Assembly (NCBI RefSeq): GCF_023734115.1
Contig: NZ_AP025737.1
Coordinates: 558,001 to 622,000, forward strand
Source: Herbiconiux sp. L3-i23
Lineage (GTDB): Bacteria; Actinomycetota; Actinomycetes; Actinomycetales; Microbacteriaceae
Length of the DNA: 64,000 nucleotides
Direction: 5' to 3'
The position numbers and the translations under genes were made by a program. Within the stretch, counting starts at the first letter, position 1, and the number at the start of each line of letters is the position of its first letter. The notes beneath the pieces are model-generated. The model did no database searches and was not told the origin of the DNA. It saw nothing but the letters and a program-made list of their open reading frames with translations. This document shows positions 8,111 through 19,266 of the stretch, in pieces.

Positions 8111-8949
8111 CCGTCGAAGCAACCCGACCGGGAGACGCGGTCGAGGCACGGTCGATCGCGAGCGTGCTCGCCGACACCGAGCGCCCCGAACCGCCCGGCC
8201 CGCTGTCGACATCGCTGACCTTCGGCTGGCGTGCGCTGCTCAAGATCAAGCACGTGCCGGAGCAGCTGTTCGACGTGACCGTCTTCCCGATCATGTTCAC
8301 CCTGCTGTTCACCTTCCTCTTCGGAGGCGCACTCGCCGGCAGCACCGAGAACTACATCCAGTTCCTGCTGCCCGGCATCATGGTGCAGGGCGTGATCATG
8401 ATCACGATGTACACCGGCACCACCCTCCGCACCGACGTCGAGAAGGGCGTCTTCGACCGGTTCCGGTCGCTGCCCATCTGGAGGCCGTCGGCCCTCGTCG
8501 GCATGCTGCTCGGTGACGCCGTGCGCTTCACCATCTCGTCGGTGGTCACCATCGCGCTCGGCCTGATCCTCGGCTGGCGTCCCGAGGGCGGTGCCGTCGG
8601 CGTCGCGCTCGGCGTGCTGGTGATCCTCGTCTTCGCCTTCAGCCTCGGCTGGGTGTGGACGTTCCTCAGCCTCGTGCTGCGCACCTCGGCGGCGGTCATG
8701 GGAGCCAGCATGATCCTCATCACCCCGCTGACCTTCGGCAGCAACATCTTCGTCGACCCGTCGACGATGCCGAACTGGTTGCAGGCGTTCGTCGAGGTCA
8801 ACCCCGTCTCGCACCTCGTCACCTCGGTGCGCGAGCTGATGGGCGGCCTCCCCGTCTCGGGCAGCCTGCCCCTCACGTTCGTCTGGGCGGCGGGCCTCGT
8901 GCTGGTCTTCGGCAGCCTGACGATGTGGCGCTACCGCGACCCCCGCTGA
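8107..8949 (+). CDS. DrrB-type ABC-2 transporter permease
   Basis: Membrane partner of the preceding ATPase: 280 aa, about six transmembrane segments of the ABC-2 type ([40 protein letters not shown]; later [19 protein letters not shown]). The cytosolic N-terminus is ~45 residues. It overlaps drrA by four bases. The operon is enclosed by direct copies of a ~90-bp repeat, which may mark horizontal acquisition. Confidence 0.9.
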   Translation: MTVEATRPGDAVEARSIASVLADTERPEPPGPLSTSLTFGWRALLKIKHVPEQLFDVTVFPIMFTLLFTFLFGGALAGSTENYIQFLLPGIMVQGVIMITMYTGTTLRTDVEKGVFDRFRSLPIWRPSALVGMLLGDAVRFTISSVVTIALGLILGWRPEGGAVGVALGVLVILVFAFSLGWVWTFLSLVLRTSAAVMGASMILITPLTFGSNIFVDPSTMPNWLQAFVEVNPVSHLVTSVRELMGGLPVSGSLPLTFVWAAGLVLVFGSLTMWRYRDPR

Positions 8950-8978
8950 CCTCACTCACCGGCGCGGGTCCTGACCTC

Positions 8979-9070
8979 CACTGACCAAATCAAGGAAATC
9001 GTGGCCCGAACGGGCTCGGATCGGCATGAACGTGTGACTCGACCCCGCTTTTTCCTTGATCTGGTCAGTG
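8979..9070. repeat. ~90-bp repeat with terminal inverted repeats, copy 2
   Basis: CACTGACCAAATCAAGGAAA at the left end is matched by TTTCCTTGATCTGGTCAGTG at the right end, a 20-bp terminal inverted repeat with one mismatch. The internal core is shared with 6862-6950. This copy ends 80 nt before ilvD. Its ends are better preserved than those of copy 1. Confidence 0.75.
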
Positions 9071-9137
9071 GACAGCGGGCGAAGCGGCGAGGGAGGGGCG
9101 GATGCTGGAGCGGCGCCGACCGGGTGCGGCGTGCCGA

Positions 9138-9143
9138 TATCCT
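9138..9143 (+). promoter_or_regulatory. -10 box of ilvD (leaderless start)
   Basis: TATCCT at 9138-9143 leaves 7 nt to ATG 9151, so transcription would begin at or next to the start codon. No Shine-Dalgarno precedes the ATG. Confidence 0.55.
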
Positions 9144-9150
9144 CTGTTAC

Positions 9151-10866
9151 ATGCTTGAAACCAATGGGGGAGCGGGCGCGCCCGACAGCAAGCCCCGCAG
9201 TCGCACCGTCACCGACGGGATCGAGGCCACGACCTCGCGAGGGATGCTCCGTGCCGTCGGCATGGGCGACGCCGACTGGGACAAGCCGCAGATCGGCATC
9301 GCCAGCTCGTGGAACGAGATCACCCCCTGCAACCTCTCGCTCGACCGCCTCGCGCAGGCGGCGAAGGAGGGCGTGCACTCGGGTGGCGGCTACCCGCTGC
9401 AGTTCGGCACCGTTTCGGTCTCCGACGGCATCTCGATGGGCCACGAGGGCATGCACTTCTCCCTCGTCTCGCGCGAGGTCATCGCCGACAGCGTCGAGGT
9501 GGTCATGCAGGCCGAGCGCCTCGACGGATCGGTGCTGCTCGCCGGCTGCGACAAGTCGATCCCCGGCATGCTGATGGCGGCCGCGCGACTCAACCTCTCG
9601 AGCGTCTTCGTCTACGCCGGCTCCATCGCGCCCGGCTGGGTCAAGCTCAGCGACGGCACCGAGAAGGACATCACGATCATCGACTCCTTCGAGGCGGTCG
9701 GTGCTGTGAAGGCCGGCAAGATGACCGAGGCCGACGCCAAGCGCATCGAGTGCGCCTTCGCCCCCGGCGAGGGGGCCTGCGGCGGCATGTACACCGCCAA
9801 CACCATGGCGAGCGTCGCCGAGGCGCTCGGCCTCAGCCTCCCCGGCTCGGCGTCGCCGCCCTCGGCCGACCGCCGCCGCGACTACTACTCGCACCGCGCG
9901 GGCGAGGCCGTCGTCAACCTGCTCCGCCTCGGCATCACCGCGCGCGACATCCTGACCAAGAAGGCGTTCGAGAACGCCATCGCGGTGGGCATGGCGCTCG
10001 GCGGCTCGACCAACATCGTGCTCCACCTGCTCGCCATCGCGCACGAGGCCGAGGTCGAGCTCACCCTCGACGACTTCAACCGCATCGGCTCGAAGGTGCC
10101 GCATATCGGCGACCTCAAGCCGTTCGGCAAGTACGTGATGAACGACGTCGACCGTCACGGCGGCATCCCGACCCTCATGAAGGCGCTGCTCGAGGCCGGC
10201 CTGATCCACGGCGACGCGCTCACGGTCACCGGCAAGACCGTCGCCGAGAACCTCGCCGAGATGGACATCGACCCGCTCGACGGCGAGGTGCTGCGTACCC
10301 TCGACAACCCCATCCACGAGTCCGGCGGCCTCACCATCCTCAAGGGCTCGCTCGCCCCCGAGGGTGCGGTCGTCAAGACGGCCGGATTCGACGCCGCCGT
10401 CTTCGAGGGCCCCGCCCGCGTCTTCGAGCGTGAGCGCGGCGCGATGGACGCTCTGACCAACGGCGAGATCAAGCACGGCGACGTCGTCGTCATCCGCTAC
10501 GAGGGCCCCAAGGGCGGTCCCGGCATGCGCGAGATGCTCGCCATCACCGCCGCCATCAAGGGTGCGGGCCTCGGAAAAGATGTACTACTGTTGACGGACG
10601 GCAGATTCTCAGGCGGCACAACCGGCCTGTGCATCGGCCACATAGCTCCCGAAGCGGTCGACGCAGGTCCGATCGCCTTCGTGCGCGATGGTGATCTGAT
10701 TCGGGTCGATATCGCCGCTCGCTCGATCGACCTACTGGTCGACGCCGCAGAGCTGGAAGCCAGGTCCGCTGGTTGGGCCCCCCTTCCTCCGCGCTATACC
10801 CGTGGCGTCCTCGCGAAGTACTCCAAGCTCGTGCATTCCGCGGCTGTCGGCGCCATCACCGGCTGA
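9151..10866 (+). CDS. ilvD: Dihydroxy-acid dehydratase IlvD
   Basis: Fe-S/Mg-dependent dehydratase converting dihydroxy-acids to 2-keto acids in isoleucine, valine and pantothenate synthesis. The protein is 571 aa. It carries the cluster/metal cysteine motifs [20 protein letters not shown] and [17 protein letters not shown], and a C-terminal [22 protein letters not shown] 9151 is chosen because TATCCT stands 7 nt upstream and conservation begins soon after ([16 protein letters not shown]). From about 10575 to the stop the codon choice changes sharply (AAA, GTA, CTA, TTG, AGA, TCA, ACA, ATA appear together) compared with the GC-ending codons before. This suggests the 3' end was replaced by recombination. 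The acetolactate synthase genes follow. Confidence 0.95.
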   Translation: MLETNGGAGAPDSKPRSRTVTDGIEATTSRGMLRAVGMGDADWDKPQIGIASSWNEITPCNLSLDRLAQAAKEGVHSGGGYPLQFGTVSVSDGISMGHEGMHFSLVSREVIADSVEVVMQAERLDGSVLLAGCDKSIPGMLMAAARLNLSSVFVYAGSIAPGWVKLSDGTEKDITIIDSFEAVGAVKAGKMTEADAKRIECAFAPGEGACGGMYTANTMASVAEALGLSLPGSASPPSADRRRDYYSHRAGEAVVNLLRLGITARDILTKKAFENAIAVGMALGGSTNIVLHLLAIAHEAEVELTLDDFNRIGSKVPHIGDLKPFGKYVMNDVDRHGGIPTLMKALLEAGLIHGDALTVTGKTVAENLAEMDIDPLDGEVLRTLDNPIHESGGLTILKGSLAPEGAVVKTAGFDAAVFEGPARVFERERGAMDALTNGEIKHGDVVVIRYEGPKGGPGMREMLAITAAIKGAGLGKDVLLLTDGRFSGGTTGLCIGHIAPEAVDAGPIAFVRDGDLIRVDIAARSIDLLVDAAELEARSAGWAPLPPRYTRGVLAKYSKLVHSAAVGAITG

Positions 10867-10937
10867 CGCAGCTCGGATGACCCAGCCGGGGTAGCTCCGC
10901 CCGCTCCTCACACCTCTCCGATCGCCGAAGGATCAGC

Positions 10938-12851
10938 ATGTCCGCGACTCCGACACCCACGCCCGGCGCGCCCCGCGCACAGGCACCAGAGCAGCTGACG
11001 GGAGCGGAGGCAGTCGTCCGCACCCTCGAGCTCTTGGGGGTCACCGATGTCTTCGGACTTCCGGGCGGCGCGATCCTGCCGGTCTACGACCCGCTGATGG
11101 ACACCACGAAGATCCGGCACATCCTCGTGCGTCACGAGCAGGGCGCCGGTCACGCCGCCGAAGGCTACGCCTCGTCGTCGGGCAAGGTCGGCGTCGCCAT
11201 CGCGACCTCCGGGCCGGGAGCCACGAACCTCGTCACCGCCATCGCCGACGCCTACATGGACTCGGTGCCGATGCTCGCGATCACCGGACAGGTGTTCTCG
11301 ACCCTCATGGGCACCGACGCGTTCCAGGAAGCCGACATCGTGGGCATCACGATGCCGATCACGAAGCACAGCATTCTCGTGAAGACGCCGGATGAGATCC
11401 CCGGAGCCATCGCGGCGGCGTACCACATCGCCTCCACCGGCCGCCCCGGCCCGGTGCTCGTCGACATCACGAAGGACGCCCAGCAGAACACGGCGCCGTT
11501 CATCTGGCCGCCCAAGGTCGACCTGCCCGGCTACCGGCCCGTCACCAAGGCGCACGGCAAGCAGATCCTCGCCGCCGCCCAGATGCTCGTCGACGCGAAG
11601 CGCCCTGTGCTCTACGTCGGCGGCGGAGTCGTGCGCTCCCGCGCGGCCGCCGAACTGCTCGCCCTCGCCGACGCGGTCGGCGCCCCGGTCGTGACGACCC
11701 TGATGGCGCGCGGTGCGTTCCCCGACTCGAACCCGCTGAACCTCGGCATGCCCGGCATGCACGGCACCGTCCCGGCGGTGCTCGCGCTGCAGGAGAGCGA
11801 CCTGATCGTCTCGCTCGGCGCCCGATTCGACGACCGGGTCACCGGCAAGGCGGCGCTCTTCGCACCCGACGCGAAGGTCGTGCACGTCGACATCGACCCG
11901 GCCGAGATCTCGAAGATCCGCATCGCCGACGTGCCCATCGTCGGCGACCTGAAGGACGTCCTCGTCGACCTGCTCGCCGCCTTCCGCGACGCGCGGCCGG
12001 CCGCCGCCGACGCTCCCTACGCCGCGTGGTGGAACCGACTGAACGAGCTCCGCGAGGAGTTCCCGCTCGGCTACACCCCGACGACCGATGGTCTGCTGTC
12101 GCCGCAGTACGTGATCCAGCGCATCGGCGAGCTCACCGGACCCGAGGGCGTGTACGCCGCGGGTGTCGGCCAGCACCAGATGTGGGCCGCCCAGTTCATC
12201 AAGTACGAACGTCCCAACTCGTGGCTCAACTCCGGCGGCGCCGGCACCATGGGCTACTCGGTGCCCGCCGCCATGGGCGCGAAGGTCGCCCAGCCCGACC
12301 GGACCGTGTGGGCGATCGACGGCGACGGCTGCTTCCAGATGACCAACCAGGAGCTCGCCACCTGCGTCATCAACAACATCCCGATCAAGGTCGCGATCAT
12401 CAACAACAGCTCGCTCGGCATGGTGCGCCAGTGGCAGACGCTGTTCTACGACGGCCGCTACTCGAACACCAACCTCAACACCGGGCACGGGTCGATCCGT
12501 GTCCCCGACTTCGTGAAGCTCGCCGACGCCTACGGCGCGCTCGGCATCCGGGTGACCGAGGAGTCCGAGGTCGACGACGCGATCAGGCAGGCGCTCGAAA
12601 CGAACGACCGCCCCGTCGTGATCGACTTCGTCGTCTCGGCCGACGCGATGGTGTGGCCGATGGTGCCGCAGGGGGTGTCGAACAGCTACGTGCAGTACGC
12701 CCGCGAGCACTCTCCGACCTGGGACGACGACGCTGCCGAGACCGGCCGCAGCGCCGACACCGAGGTGAGCGAAGCGACCGCCGAGGTCGAGATCGAATCG
12801 GCTGCCGAGGGACGCTCCGATAGCCGCTCCGCGAAGGGAGGTGCGCGATGA
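10938..12851 (+). CDS. ilvB: Acetolactate synthase large (catalytic) subunit
   Basis: Thiamine-diphosphate enzyme forming acetolactate or acetohydroxybutyrate, the committed step of BCAA synthesis. Motifs: [14 protein letters not shown], the catalytic-Glu region [15 protein letters not shown], and the TPP-binding [15 protein letters not shown] with the NN of [14 protein letters not shown]. The protein is 637 aa, longer than the usual ~600, because of a 45-residue acidic tail ([18 protein letters not shown]...). Start ATG 10938 follows GAAGGA. Its stop overlaps ilvN (ATGA). The 70-nt gap after ilvD shows no clear attenuator. Confidence 0.94.
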   Translation: MSATPTPTPGAPRAQAPEQLTGAEAVVRTLELLGVTDVFGLPGGAILPVYDPLMDTTKIRHILVRHEQGAGHAAEGYASSSGKVGVAIATSGPGATNLVTAIADAYMDSVPMLAITGQVFSTLMGTDAFQEADIVGITMPITKHSILVKTPDEIPGAIAAAYHIASTGRPGPVLVDITKDAQQNTAPFIWPPKVDLPGYRPVTKAHGKQILAAAQMLVDAKRPVLYVGGGVVRSRAAAELLALADAVGAPVVTTLMARGAFPDSNPLNLGMPGMHGTVPAVLALQESDLIVSLGARFDDRVTGKAALFAPDAKVVHVDIDPAEISKIRIADVPIVGDLKDVLVDLLAAFRDARPAAADAPYAAWWNRLNELREEFPLGYTPTTDGLLSPQYVIQRIGELTGPEGVYAAGVGQHQMWAAQFIKYERPNSWLNSGGAGTMGYSVPAAMGAKVAQPDRTVWAIDGDGCFQMTNQELATCVINNIPIKVAIINNSSLGMVRQWQTLFYDGRYSNTNLNTGHGSIRVPDFVKLADAYGALGIRVTEESEVDDAIRQALETNDRPVVIDFVVSADAMVWPMVPQGVSNSYVQYAREHSPTWDDDAAETGRSADTEVSEATAEVEIESAAEGRSDSRSAKGGAR

Positions 12852-13354
12852 GCCACGTCCTCTCGCTCCTTGTCGAAGACAAGCCGGGTCTGCTGACCCG
12901 AGTCGCCGGCCTCTTCGCCCGCCGCGGCTTCAACATCGAGTCGCTCGCGGTCGGCCACTCCGAGATCCCCGGCCTGTCGCGCATCACGGTCGTCGTCGAC
13001 GTCGAGGATCTGCCGCTCGAGCAGGTGACGAAGCAGCTCAACAAGCTGATCAACGTCATCAAGATCGTCGAACTCGACCCCGTGCAGTCGGTGCAGCGCG
13101 AGCATCTGCTGATCAAGGTGAAGGCCGACGGGGCGAGCCGCTCGCAGATCCTCGAAGCCGTGAATCTCTTCCGCGCCAAGGTCGTCGACGTCGCCACCGA
13201 CGCCCTGGTCATCGAGGTGACCGGCGACACCGCCAAGACGCAGGCGCTGCTCAAGGTGCTCGAGCCCTTCGGCATCCGAGAGATCGCCCAATCCGGCCTG
13301 CTCGCGATCGGTCGAGGCTCGAAGAGCATCACCGAACGCGTCGCCAAGAACTGA
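12848..13354 (+). CDS. ilvN: Acetolactate synthase small (regulatory) subunit
   Basis: A 168-aa regulatory subunit that binds the end product (valine) and activates the large subunit. The N-terminal ACT domain is [20 protein letters not shown] followed by FNIESLAVG; a C-terminal ALS-type ACT-like domain follows ([20 protein letters not shown]). The start overlaps the ilvB stop by four bases, consistent with a fixed subunit ratio. ilvC follows after 36 nt. Confidence 0.94.
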   Translation: MSHVLSLLVEDKPGLLTRVAGLFARRGFNIESLAVGHSEIPGLSRITVVVDVEDLPLEQVTKQLNKLINVIKIVELDPVQSVQREHLLIKVKADGASRSQILEAVNLFRAKVVDVATDALVIEVTGDTAKTQALLKVLEPFGIREIAQSGLLAIGRGSKSITERVAKN

Positions 13355-14416
<1,062 letters not shown>

Positions 14417-14425
14417 TCTGATCCC

Positions 14426-14479
14426 ACTCGCCCACTTCACCCCGTCCGGGGCTCCGGACACGGGGTGAAGTGGGCGAGT
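14426..14479. terminator. Bidirectional hairpin terminator between ilvC and the SGNH hydrolase
   Basis: A 54-nt palindrome: ACTCGCCCACTTCACCCC pairs with GGGGTGAAGTGGGCGAGT and GTCCGG pairs with CCGGAC around GGCT, with one 2-nt bulge. It sits between two convergent stops and can end transcription in both directions. Confidence 0.8.
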
Positions 14480-15270
14480 CACGTTAACCGGCGGGTGCCG
14501 CCCTTCGGCGGAACCGTCACCAGGTGCGGCCAGCGCGGCGACAGGGTGTCGCCCAGAGTCACCCTGCGGAGTTTGCGGCCGACCAGCGGCAGCAGCCAGT
14601 CCACCGTCCACCGGTGCTGGTCGCGCAGCCACTCGCGCGCACTGCGCGGCGCGGGCGGGTCCCACGGGCCTGCGCTGATCGTGTGCGGCACGTCGAGGGC
14701 GTCGAGCACCCGCGCCGCCAGCCGCTTGTGCCCGCGTTTCGACATGTGCAGCCGGTCGGGCGCCCACATCCGCGGATTGGCGTACTCCTCGAACCTCCAG
14801 TAGTCGATGAGCACCGCACCGACCTCGCGGGCGATCCTCCGCACCTCGTCGTTGTAGAGCCGGTTGCGGCGCAGGAACACCTTCAACGCCGGATGCGCGA
14901 CGATGTCGTATCCGGTGAAGAGCACCAGGGTCGCGCCGGTCGCCGCGAGGTCCCGCACCATCGCCTCGTATTCGACCATCAGGGCGGCGACGTCGGTGCC
15001 GACGTCGAGAAGATCGTTGCCGCCCGCGTAGACGGTGATGAGGGTCGGGCGCAGCGCGATCGCAGCGGGGACCTGATCGGCGTCGATCTGGCGCAGTCGC
15101 TTGCTGCGCACCGCCAGATTGGCGTACTGCCATCCGGGCTGGTGTCGCGCCAGTCGGTCGGCGACACGGTCGGCCCAGCCGCGCACCCCGTTCGGCAGGG
15201 TCGGGTTCAGGTCGCCGACGCCCTCGGTGAAGGAGTCGCCGATCGCGACGAAACGCCCGGGACCCTGCAT
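14479..15270 (-). CDS. SGNH/GDSL-family hydrolase (lipase/esterase fold)
   Basis: Protein of 263 aa from ATG 15270. Block I is FVAIGDSFTEGVGD (nucleophile Ser). Block III is YAGGNDLLDVG (oxyanion-hole Asn). Block V is DRLHMSKRGHKRLA (Asp and His). No signal peptide is seen from this start, so it is probably cytosolic. Such enzymes are esterases or deacetylases of broad range. Longer upstream starts exist, but conservation begins at FVAIGDS. It is convergent with ilvC and divergent from the membrane-protein pair. Confidence 0.88.
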   Translation of the reverse strand: MQGPGRFVAIGDSFTEGVGDLNPTLPNGVRGWADRVADRLARHQPGWQYANLAVRSKRLRQIDADQVPAAIALRPTLITVYAGGNDLLDVGTDVAALMVEYEAMVRDLAATGATLVLFTGYDIVAHPALKVFLRRNRLYNDEVRRIAREVGAVLIDYWRFEEYANPRMWAPDRLHMSKRGHKRLAARVLDALDVPHTISAGPWDPPAPRSAREWLRDQHRWTVDWLLPLVGRKLRRVTLGDTLSPRWPHLVTVPPKGGTRRLT

Positions 15271-15392
15271 CAGCGGTGCGGATCCGGTCGACGCACGCAC
15301 CTCACCGCACCAGCTTGTCAGCGTCGGACGGCCTCCGCGCGAACCCCGGATGACATTCCGGTGACGAGGCCGCCGCCGCTCCACCATGGACA

Positions 15393-15746
15393 ATGGGAGG
15401 AGTGGATGAGCGCACCGAGACGACCGGCGACGATGCCGACACGCGGACGGCCGCTGCGGCCGACGGTGCCGCACGCGTGGTCCACCGCGTGGTCCTCGGC
15501 GTCTTCGCCGCGGTCTACCTCGCCCTCGCCATCGGATGGGTGCTCGTCGTCGCCGACAACGGCACCGCGCTCGGCGCCCCGCTCGCCGAAGGCCTGTACC
15601 TGGTCGGGCTCGGCTTCGCGGTTCTCGCGGCACCGCTGTGGTTCGTCGCCAGCATGCTGCTGGCCCGCAGTGCGCAGAGCCGGGTGCTGTGGATGCTCGT
15701 CGGCGTGGTCGTCCTCCTGCCGTGGCCGGCGGTGATCGGCCTATGA
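15393..15746 (+). CDS. Small membrane protein, unknown function
   Basis: A 117-aa protein with a polar, Asp/Thr-rich N-terminus (~28 residues) and three transmembrane segments: VVLGVFAAVYLALAIGWVLV, GLYLVGLGFAVLAAPLWFVA and VLWMLVGVVVLLPWPAVIGL. The ATG at 15393 is uncertain; GTG 15402 is also in frame. It overlaps the next gene by four bases, so the two small membrane proteins are likely made together. The family is not recognised. Confidence 0.65.
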   Translation: MGGVDERTETTGDDADTRTAAAADGAARVVHRVVLGVFAAVYLALAIGWVLVVADNGTALGAPLAEGLYLVGLGFAVLAAPLWFVASMLLARSAQSRVLWMLVGVVVLLPWPAVIGL

Positions 15747-16177
15747 CCGGGTCGTCGGAGGCCGACGATGATAAGGGCGCCGAGGCCGGGGCGGTGCCGT
15801 CGGCAAGCGCCGAGTCGGCCGTCGAGGCGACCGACCGCGAGGCCCGCATCGGCAAGGTCGTCGAGCGGACGCGCCGCGCCCGCCGGCTCACCATCGGCAT
15901 CGCTCTCGCCGCCGGCGTCCTCTACGCCTGGGATCTCGTCGAGGCGGTGGGCAACCTCGTCGTGCTCCTGCAGTACGCGGCGCTCGTCGGCGGCTCCCTC
16001 AACTCCTTCGCCTGGCTGGTGCTCGGCACGGCCATCGCCCTGCCCGTCGTGGTCTACGCGGGCGCGCTCGTCCTCGCGCGCGGCCGGGGTCCGCTGCGGA
16101 CAGCCGTCGTACTCGCGGCTGGGCTCGGCGTCGTCGCCTGCCTCTCGCTCATCATCGAGCGGCTCCTCGGCGGGTGA
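15743..16177 (+). CDS. Small membrane protein with acidic N-terminus, unknown function
   Basis: A 144-aa protein starting at ATG 15743, which overlaps the previous stop (ATGA). Residues 1-45 are charged (EADDDKGAEAGAVPS, then basic VVERTRRARR). Three hydrophobic segments follow (LTIGIALAAGVLYAW; NSFAWLVLGTAIALPVVVYA; AVVLAAGLGVVACLSLIIER). It is probably a partner of the upstream protein. The family is not recognised. Confidence 0.65.
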   Translation: MTGSSEADDDKGAEAGAVPSASAESAVEATDREARIGKVVERTRRARRLTIGIALAAGVLYAWDLVEAVGNLVVLLQYAALVGGSLNSFAWLVLGTAIALPVVVYAGALVLARGRGPLRTAVVLAAGLGVVACLSLIIERLLGG

Positions 16178-16181
16178 GCGC

Positions 16182-16601
16182 TCAGGCGACCGGCGCGAAG
16201 GCCGACGCCGGCACCAGCGCGGCGACGGCGAGCAGGAGCACGAGCACCAGCTGACCCGCGTAGCGCGGCCAGAACGGGAACGCGAGGCGCCCGAACGTCT
16301 CGGGTCGCGTCGCCGCATACGCGTTCGCGGGGAACACCGCGACGAGGAAGACCACGAGCAGTGTCGCCGCCAGCGGGGCCACCGGCGGGAGAAGCACGCC
16401 GATCCCGCCCGCGATCTCGCAGACGCCGGTGAACAGTACCAGGCGCATCGCCGTCTCGGGCGCGGAACCGCGCAGCGCAGGCGGGATCATCTTCGCCATC
16501 ACCCGGCGCGGGCCGGGACGGAAGTGATTCACGCCCATGCCGATGAACGCAGCGGCGAGAGCGATCCGGATGCCCCACTGGACGATCTCGACGGCGCTCA
16601 T
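16182..16601 (-). CDS. DoxX-like membrane protein
   Basis: A 139-aa integral membrane protein with four transmembrane helices and the DoxX-type start [19 protein letters not shown], followed by [20 protein letters not shown]. DoxX-family proteins are often linked to quinone or redox functions. ATG 16601 begins the conserved part; an upstream ATG at 16724 would add a non-conserved, low-hydrophobicity extension. It is convergent with the membrane-protein pair, 4 nt between stops. Confidence 0.75.
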   Translation of the reverse strand: MSAVEIVQWGIRIALAAAFIGMGVNHFRPGPRRVMAKMIPPALRGSAPETAMRLVLFTGVCEIAGGIGVLLPPVAPLAATLLVVFLVAVFPANAYAATRPETFGRLAFPFWPRYAGQLVLVLLLAVAALVPASAFAPVA

Positions 16602-16677
16602 CCCGTCATCCTCGCACCCCTCACTGTTCGCAAATTCGTCCCTGGGCGGCGAGCGGGCTGCGTGCCAGACTGGCGCC

Positions 16678-19161
16678 ATGGTTCGAGGTTCGAAGCACCC
16701 GTCCACATCCGGCACCGCCGACAACGCCCCCGCTCGCGGCGAGGGTGTCTCCGACGAGACCGTCGCCGCTCTCGACGCCTGGTGGCGCGCGGCGAACTAC
16801 CTCTCCGTCGGACAGATCTATCTGCTCGGCAACGCGCTGTTGCGGGAGCCGCTGAAGCCGGAGCACGTCAAACCCCGTCTGCTCGGCCATTGGGGCACGA
16901 CCCCGGGCCTCAACTTCATCTACGCCCACCTCAACCGCGCCATCCGCGAGCGCGACCTCGACAGCATCTTTATCGCAGGCCCGGGTCACGGCGGCCCCGG
17001 AGTCGTCGCAAGCGCTTATCTCGACGGCACCTACTCCGAGATCTACGGCGACATCGACCGCTCAGCGGAGGGCGTGCAGAAGCTGATGCGCCAGTTCTCG
17101 TTCCCGGGAGGCATCCCGAGCCACGCGGCACCCGAGACGCCCGGATCGATCCACGAGGGCGGAGAGCTCGGCTACGCCCTCTCGCACGCCTACGGTGCCG
17201 CGTTCGACAACCCGAATCTCCTCGTCGCGGCCGTCGTCGGCGACGGCGAGGCCGAGAGCGGGCCGCTCGCCACGAGCTGGCACTCCAACAAGTTCGTCGA
17301 CCCGGCGCAGGACGGGGTCGTGCTGCCGATCCTGCATCTGAACGGATACAAGATCGCGAACCCGACCATCCTCGCCCGCATCCCGGAGGAGGAGCTGCTG
17401 CAGCTGATGCGCGGGTACGGGCACGAGCCGTTCCTGTTCGCGGCGGAGGCCGACGAGCCGCACGACGCGGTGCATCGCCGGTTCGCCGCGGTGCTCGACC
17501 AGGTCCTCGACCGCATCGCCGACATCAAGTCGAAGGCGGCCGCCGGTGCGCTCGACGAGCGTCCGCGCTGGCCGATGATCATCTTCCGCACCCCGAAGGG
17601 CTGGACCGGCCCGAAAGAGGTCGACGGGAAGAAGACCGAAGGCAGCTGGCGGGCCCACCAAGTACCGCTCGCGAACGCGCGGGACACCCCCGAGCACACG
17701 GAACTGCTGGAGGACTGGCTGCGCTCGTACCGCCCCGAGGAGCTGTTCGACGAGGCGGGCGCGCTCGTGCCGCTCGCGACGGCTCTCGCGCCCGAGGGCG
17801 ACCGGCGGATGAGCGCCAACCCGGTCGCGAACGGCGGCCTGCTGCGCCGCGACCTGCGCCTGCCCGACTTCCGCGACTACGCCGTCGACGTGCCGGAACC
17901 CGGTGCCAGCACCGCCGAGGCGACGAAGGTGCTCGGCGAGTGGATGGCCGAGGTCATGCGTCGCAACCCCGACAACTTCCGGCTGTTCGGGCCCGACGAG
18001 GTGAACTCGAACCGGCTCTCGCCCGTCTTCGAGGTCACCGACCGCCAGTGGGATGCGATCACCGTCCCCGACGACGACCATCTCGCCCGCGCCGGCCGCG
18101 TGATGGAGGTGCTGAGCGAACACCAATGCCAGGGCTGGCTCGAGGGGTACCTCCTCACCGGCCGGCACGGCGTCTTCACGAGCTACGAGGCGTTCATCCA
18201 CATCGTCGACTCGATGCTCAACCAGCACGCCAAGTGGCTGAAGGTCGCGCGCACCCTGCCGTGGCGCCGCCCGGTGTCGTCGCTCAACTACCTGCTCAGC
18301 TCGCACGTCTGGCGTCAGGATCACAACGGCTTCTCGCATCAGGATCCCGGCTTCATCGACTTCGTCGTCAACAAGAAGGCCGACGTGGTCCGGGTCTACC
18401 TGCCGTTCGACGCGAACACGCTGCTGTCGACCTACGACCACTGCCTTCGCACGACCGACTACGTCAATGTCGTCGTCGCCGGCAAGCAGCCGACAGCCAA
18501 CTGGCTCACCATGGATCAGGCGATCGACCACTGCACGCGGGGCCTCGGCATCTTCGAGTGGGCGGGAACCGAGGTGCCGGGGGAGGAGCCCGACGTCGTG
18601 CTCGCCTGCGCCGGGGATATCCCAACGCTCGAAGTGCTCGCGGCGGCGAAGATCCTCCGCGAGCGTCTGCCCGAGCTCAAGGTGCGGGTCGTGAACGTCG
18701 TCGACCTGATGCGGCTGCAGACCGAGAGCGAGCATCCGCACGGACTGAACGACCACGCGTTCGACGCGATCTTCACCACGACGAAGCCGGTGATCTTCGC
18801 CTATCACGGCTACCCGTGGCTGATCCACCGCCTCACCTACCGCCGGGCGGGTCACGCGAACATCCACGTGCGCGGATACAAGGAGGAGGGCACCACGACG
18901 ACGCCGTTCGACATGGTGATGCTGAACGACCTCGACCGCTACCACCTGGTGATCGACGTCATCGACCGCACGCCGGGGCTCGCCGAGCGGGCGGGGCTGC
19001 TGCGGCAGGAGATGCAGGACGCCCGCATCGACGCCCGCCAGTACACGCGGGAGTTCGGCGAGGACATCCCGGTCGTCGCCGACTGGGTGTGGCCCGACGA
19101 CGAGGCGGGGGAGCGCACCCTGTCCCAGGCCGGCACCGACACCGGCGCCGACAACCTCTAG
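16678..19161 (+). CDS. xfp: Phosphoketolase (xylulose-5-P / fructose-6-P)
   Basis: A thiamine-diphosphate enzyme that cleaves xylulose-5-phosphate (often also fructose-6-phosphate) with phosphate to acetyl phosphate and a shorter aldose phosphate. The protein is 827 aa, full length. Motifs: [54 protein letters not shown], the TPP-binding [20 protein letters not shown], and [23 protein letters not shown] box lies 6 nt before ATG 16678, suggesting a leaderless mRNA. It is followed by a hairpin and then pta-ackA, which use its acetyl phosphate. Substrate preference is not readable from sequence. Confidence 0.95.
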   Translation: MVRGSKHPSTSGTADNAPARGEGVSDETVAALDAWWRAANYLSVGQIYLLGNALLREPLKPEHVKPRLLGHWGTTPGLNFIYAHLNRAIRERDLDSIFIAGPGHGGPGVVASAYLDGTYSEIYGDIDRSAEGVQKLMRQFSFPGGIPSHAAPETPGSIHEGGELGYALSHAYGAAFDNPNLLVAAVVGDGEAESGPLATSWHSNKFVDPAQDGVVLPILHLNGYKIANPTILARIPEEELLQLMRGYGHEPFLFAAEADEPHDAVHRRFAAVLDQVLDRIADIKSKAAAGALDERPRWPMIIFRTPKGWTGPKEVDGKKTEGSWRAHQVPLANARDTPEHTELLEDWLRSYRPEELFDEAGALVPLATALAPEGDRRMSANPVANGGLLRRDLRLPDFRDYAVDVPEPGASTAEATKVLGEWMAEVMRRNPDNFRLFGPDEVNSNRLSPVFEVTDRQWDAITVPDDDHLARAGRVMEVLSEHQCQGWLEGYLLTGRHGVFTSYEAFIHIVDSMLNQHAKWLKVARTLPWRRPVSSLNYLLSSHVWRQDHNGFSHQDPGFIDFVVNKKADVVRVYLPFDANTLLSTYDHCLRTTDYVNVVVAGKQPTANWLTMDQAIDHCTRGLGIFEWAGTEVPGEEPDVVLACAGDIPTLEVLAAAKILRERLPELKVRVVNVVDLMRLQTESEHPHGLNDHAFDAIFTTTKPVIFAYHGYPWLIHRLTYRRAGHANIHVRGYKEEGTTTTPFDMVMLNDLDRYHLVIDVIDRTPGLAERAGLLRQEMQDARIDARQYTREFGEDIPVVADWVWPDDEAGERTLSQAGTDTGADNL

Positions 19162-19173
19162 GTGTGCGCGAGA

Positions 19174-19212
19174 ACGCACGTTCCGGGCTCGTGCGCCCGC
19201 CGGAACGTGCGT
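19174..19212. terminator. Hairpin between xfp and pta
   Basis: ACGCACGTTCCGG (19174-19186) pairs perfectly with CCGGAACGTGCGT (19200-19212). A 13-nt loop separates the arms and there is no T-run. It separates phosphoketolase from the pta promoter. Confidence 0.65.
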
Positions 19213-19254
19213 CTGTGCCCGCAATATCGGACTTCGACGGGGTGTAGAAATAGG

Positions 19255-19260
19255 TAGGAT
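19255..19260 (+). promoter_or_regulatory. -10 box of pta-ackA (leaderless start)
   Basis: TAGGAT at 19255-19260 lies 6 nt before the GTG start at 19267, placing the TSS on the start codon. No Shine-Dalgarno is present. Confidence 0.55.
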
Positions 19261-19266
19261 TTCCTC

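Noticed and set aside
10867-10937. Branched-chain amino-acid attenuator before ilvB
   Set aside because: The 70-nt gap contains no leader frame with clustered Ile, Leu or Val codons and no paired terminator/antiterminator.
15768-19247. A 1,159-codon plus-strand frame overlapping the DoxX-like gene and xfp
   Set aside because: Arg/Pro-rich shadow translation in the wrong frame of phosphoketolase; no motifs and no conserved start.
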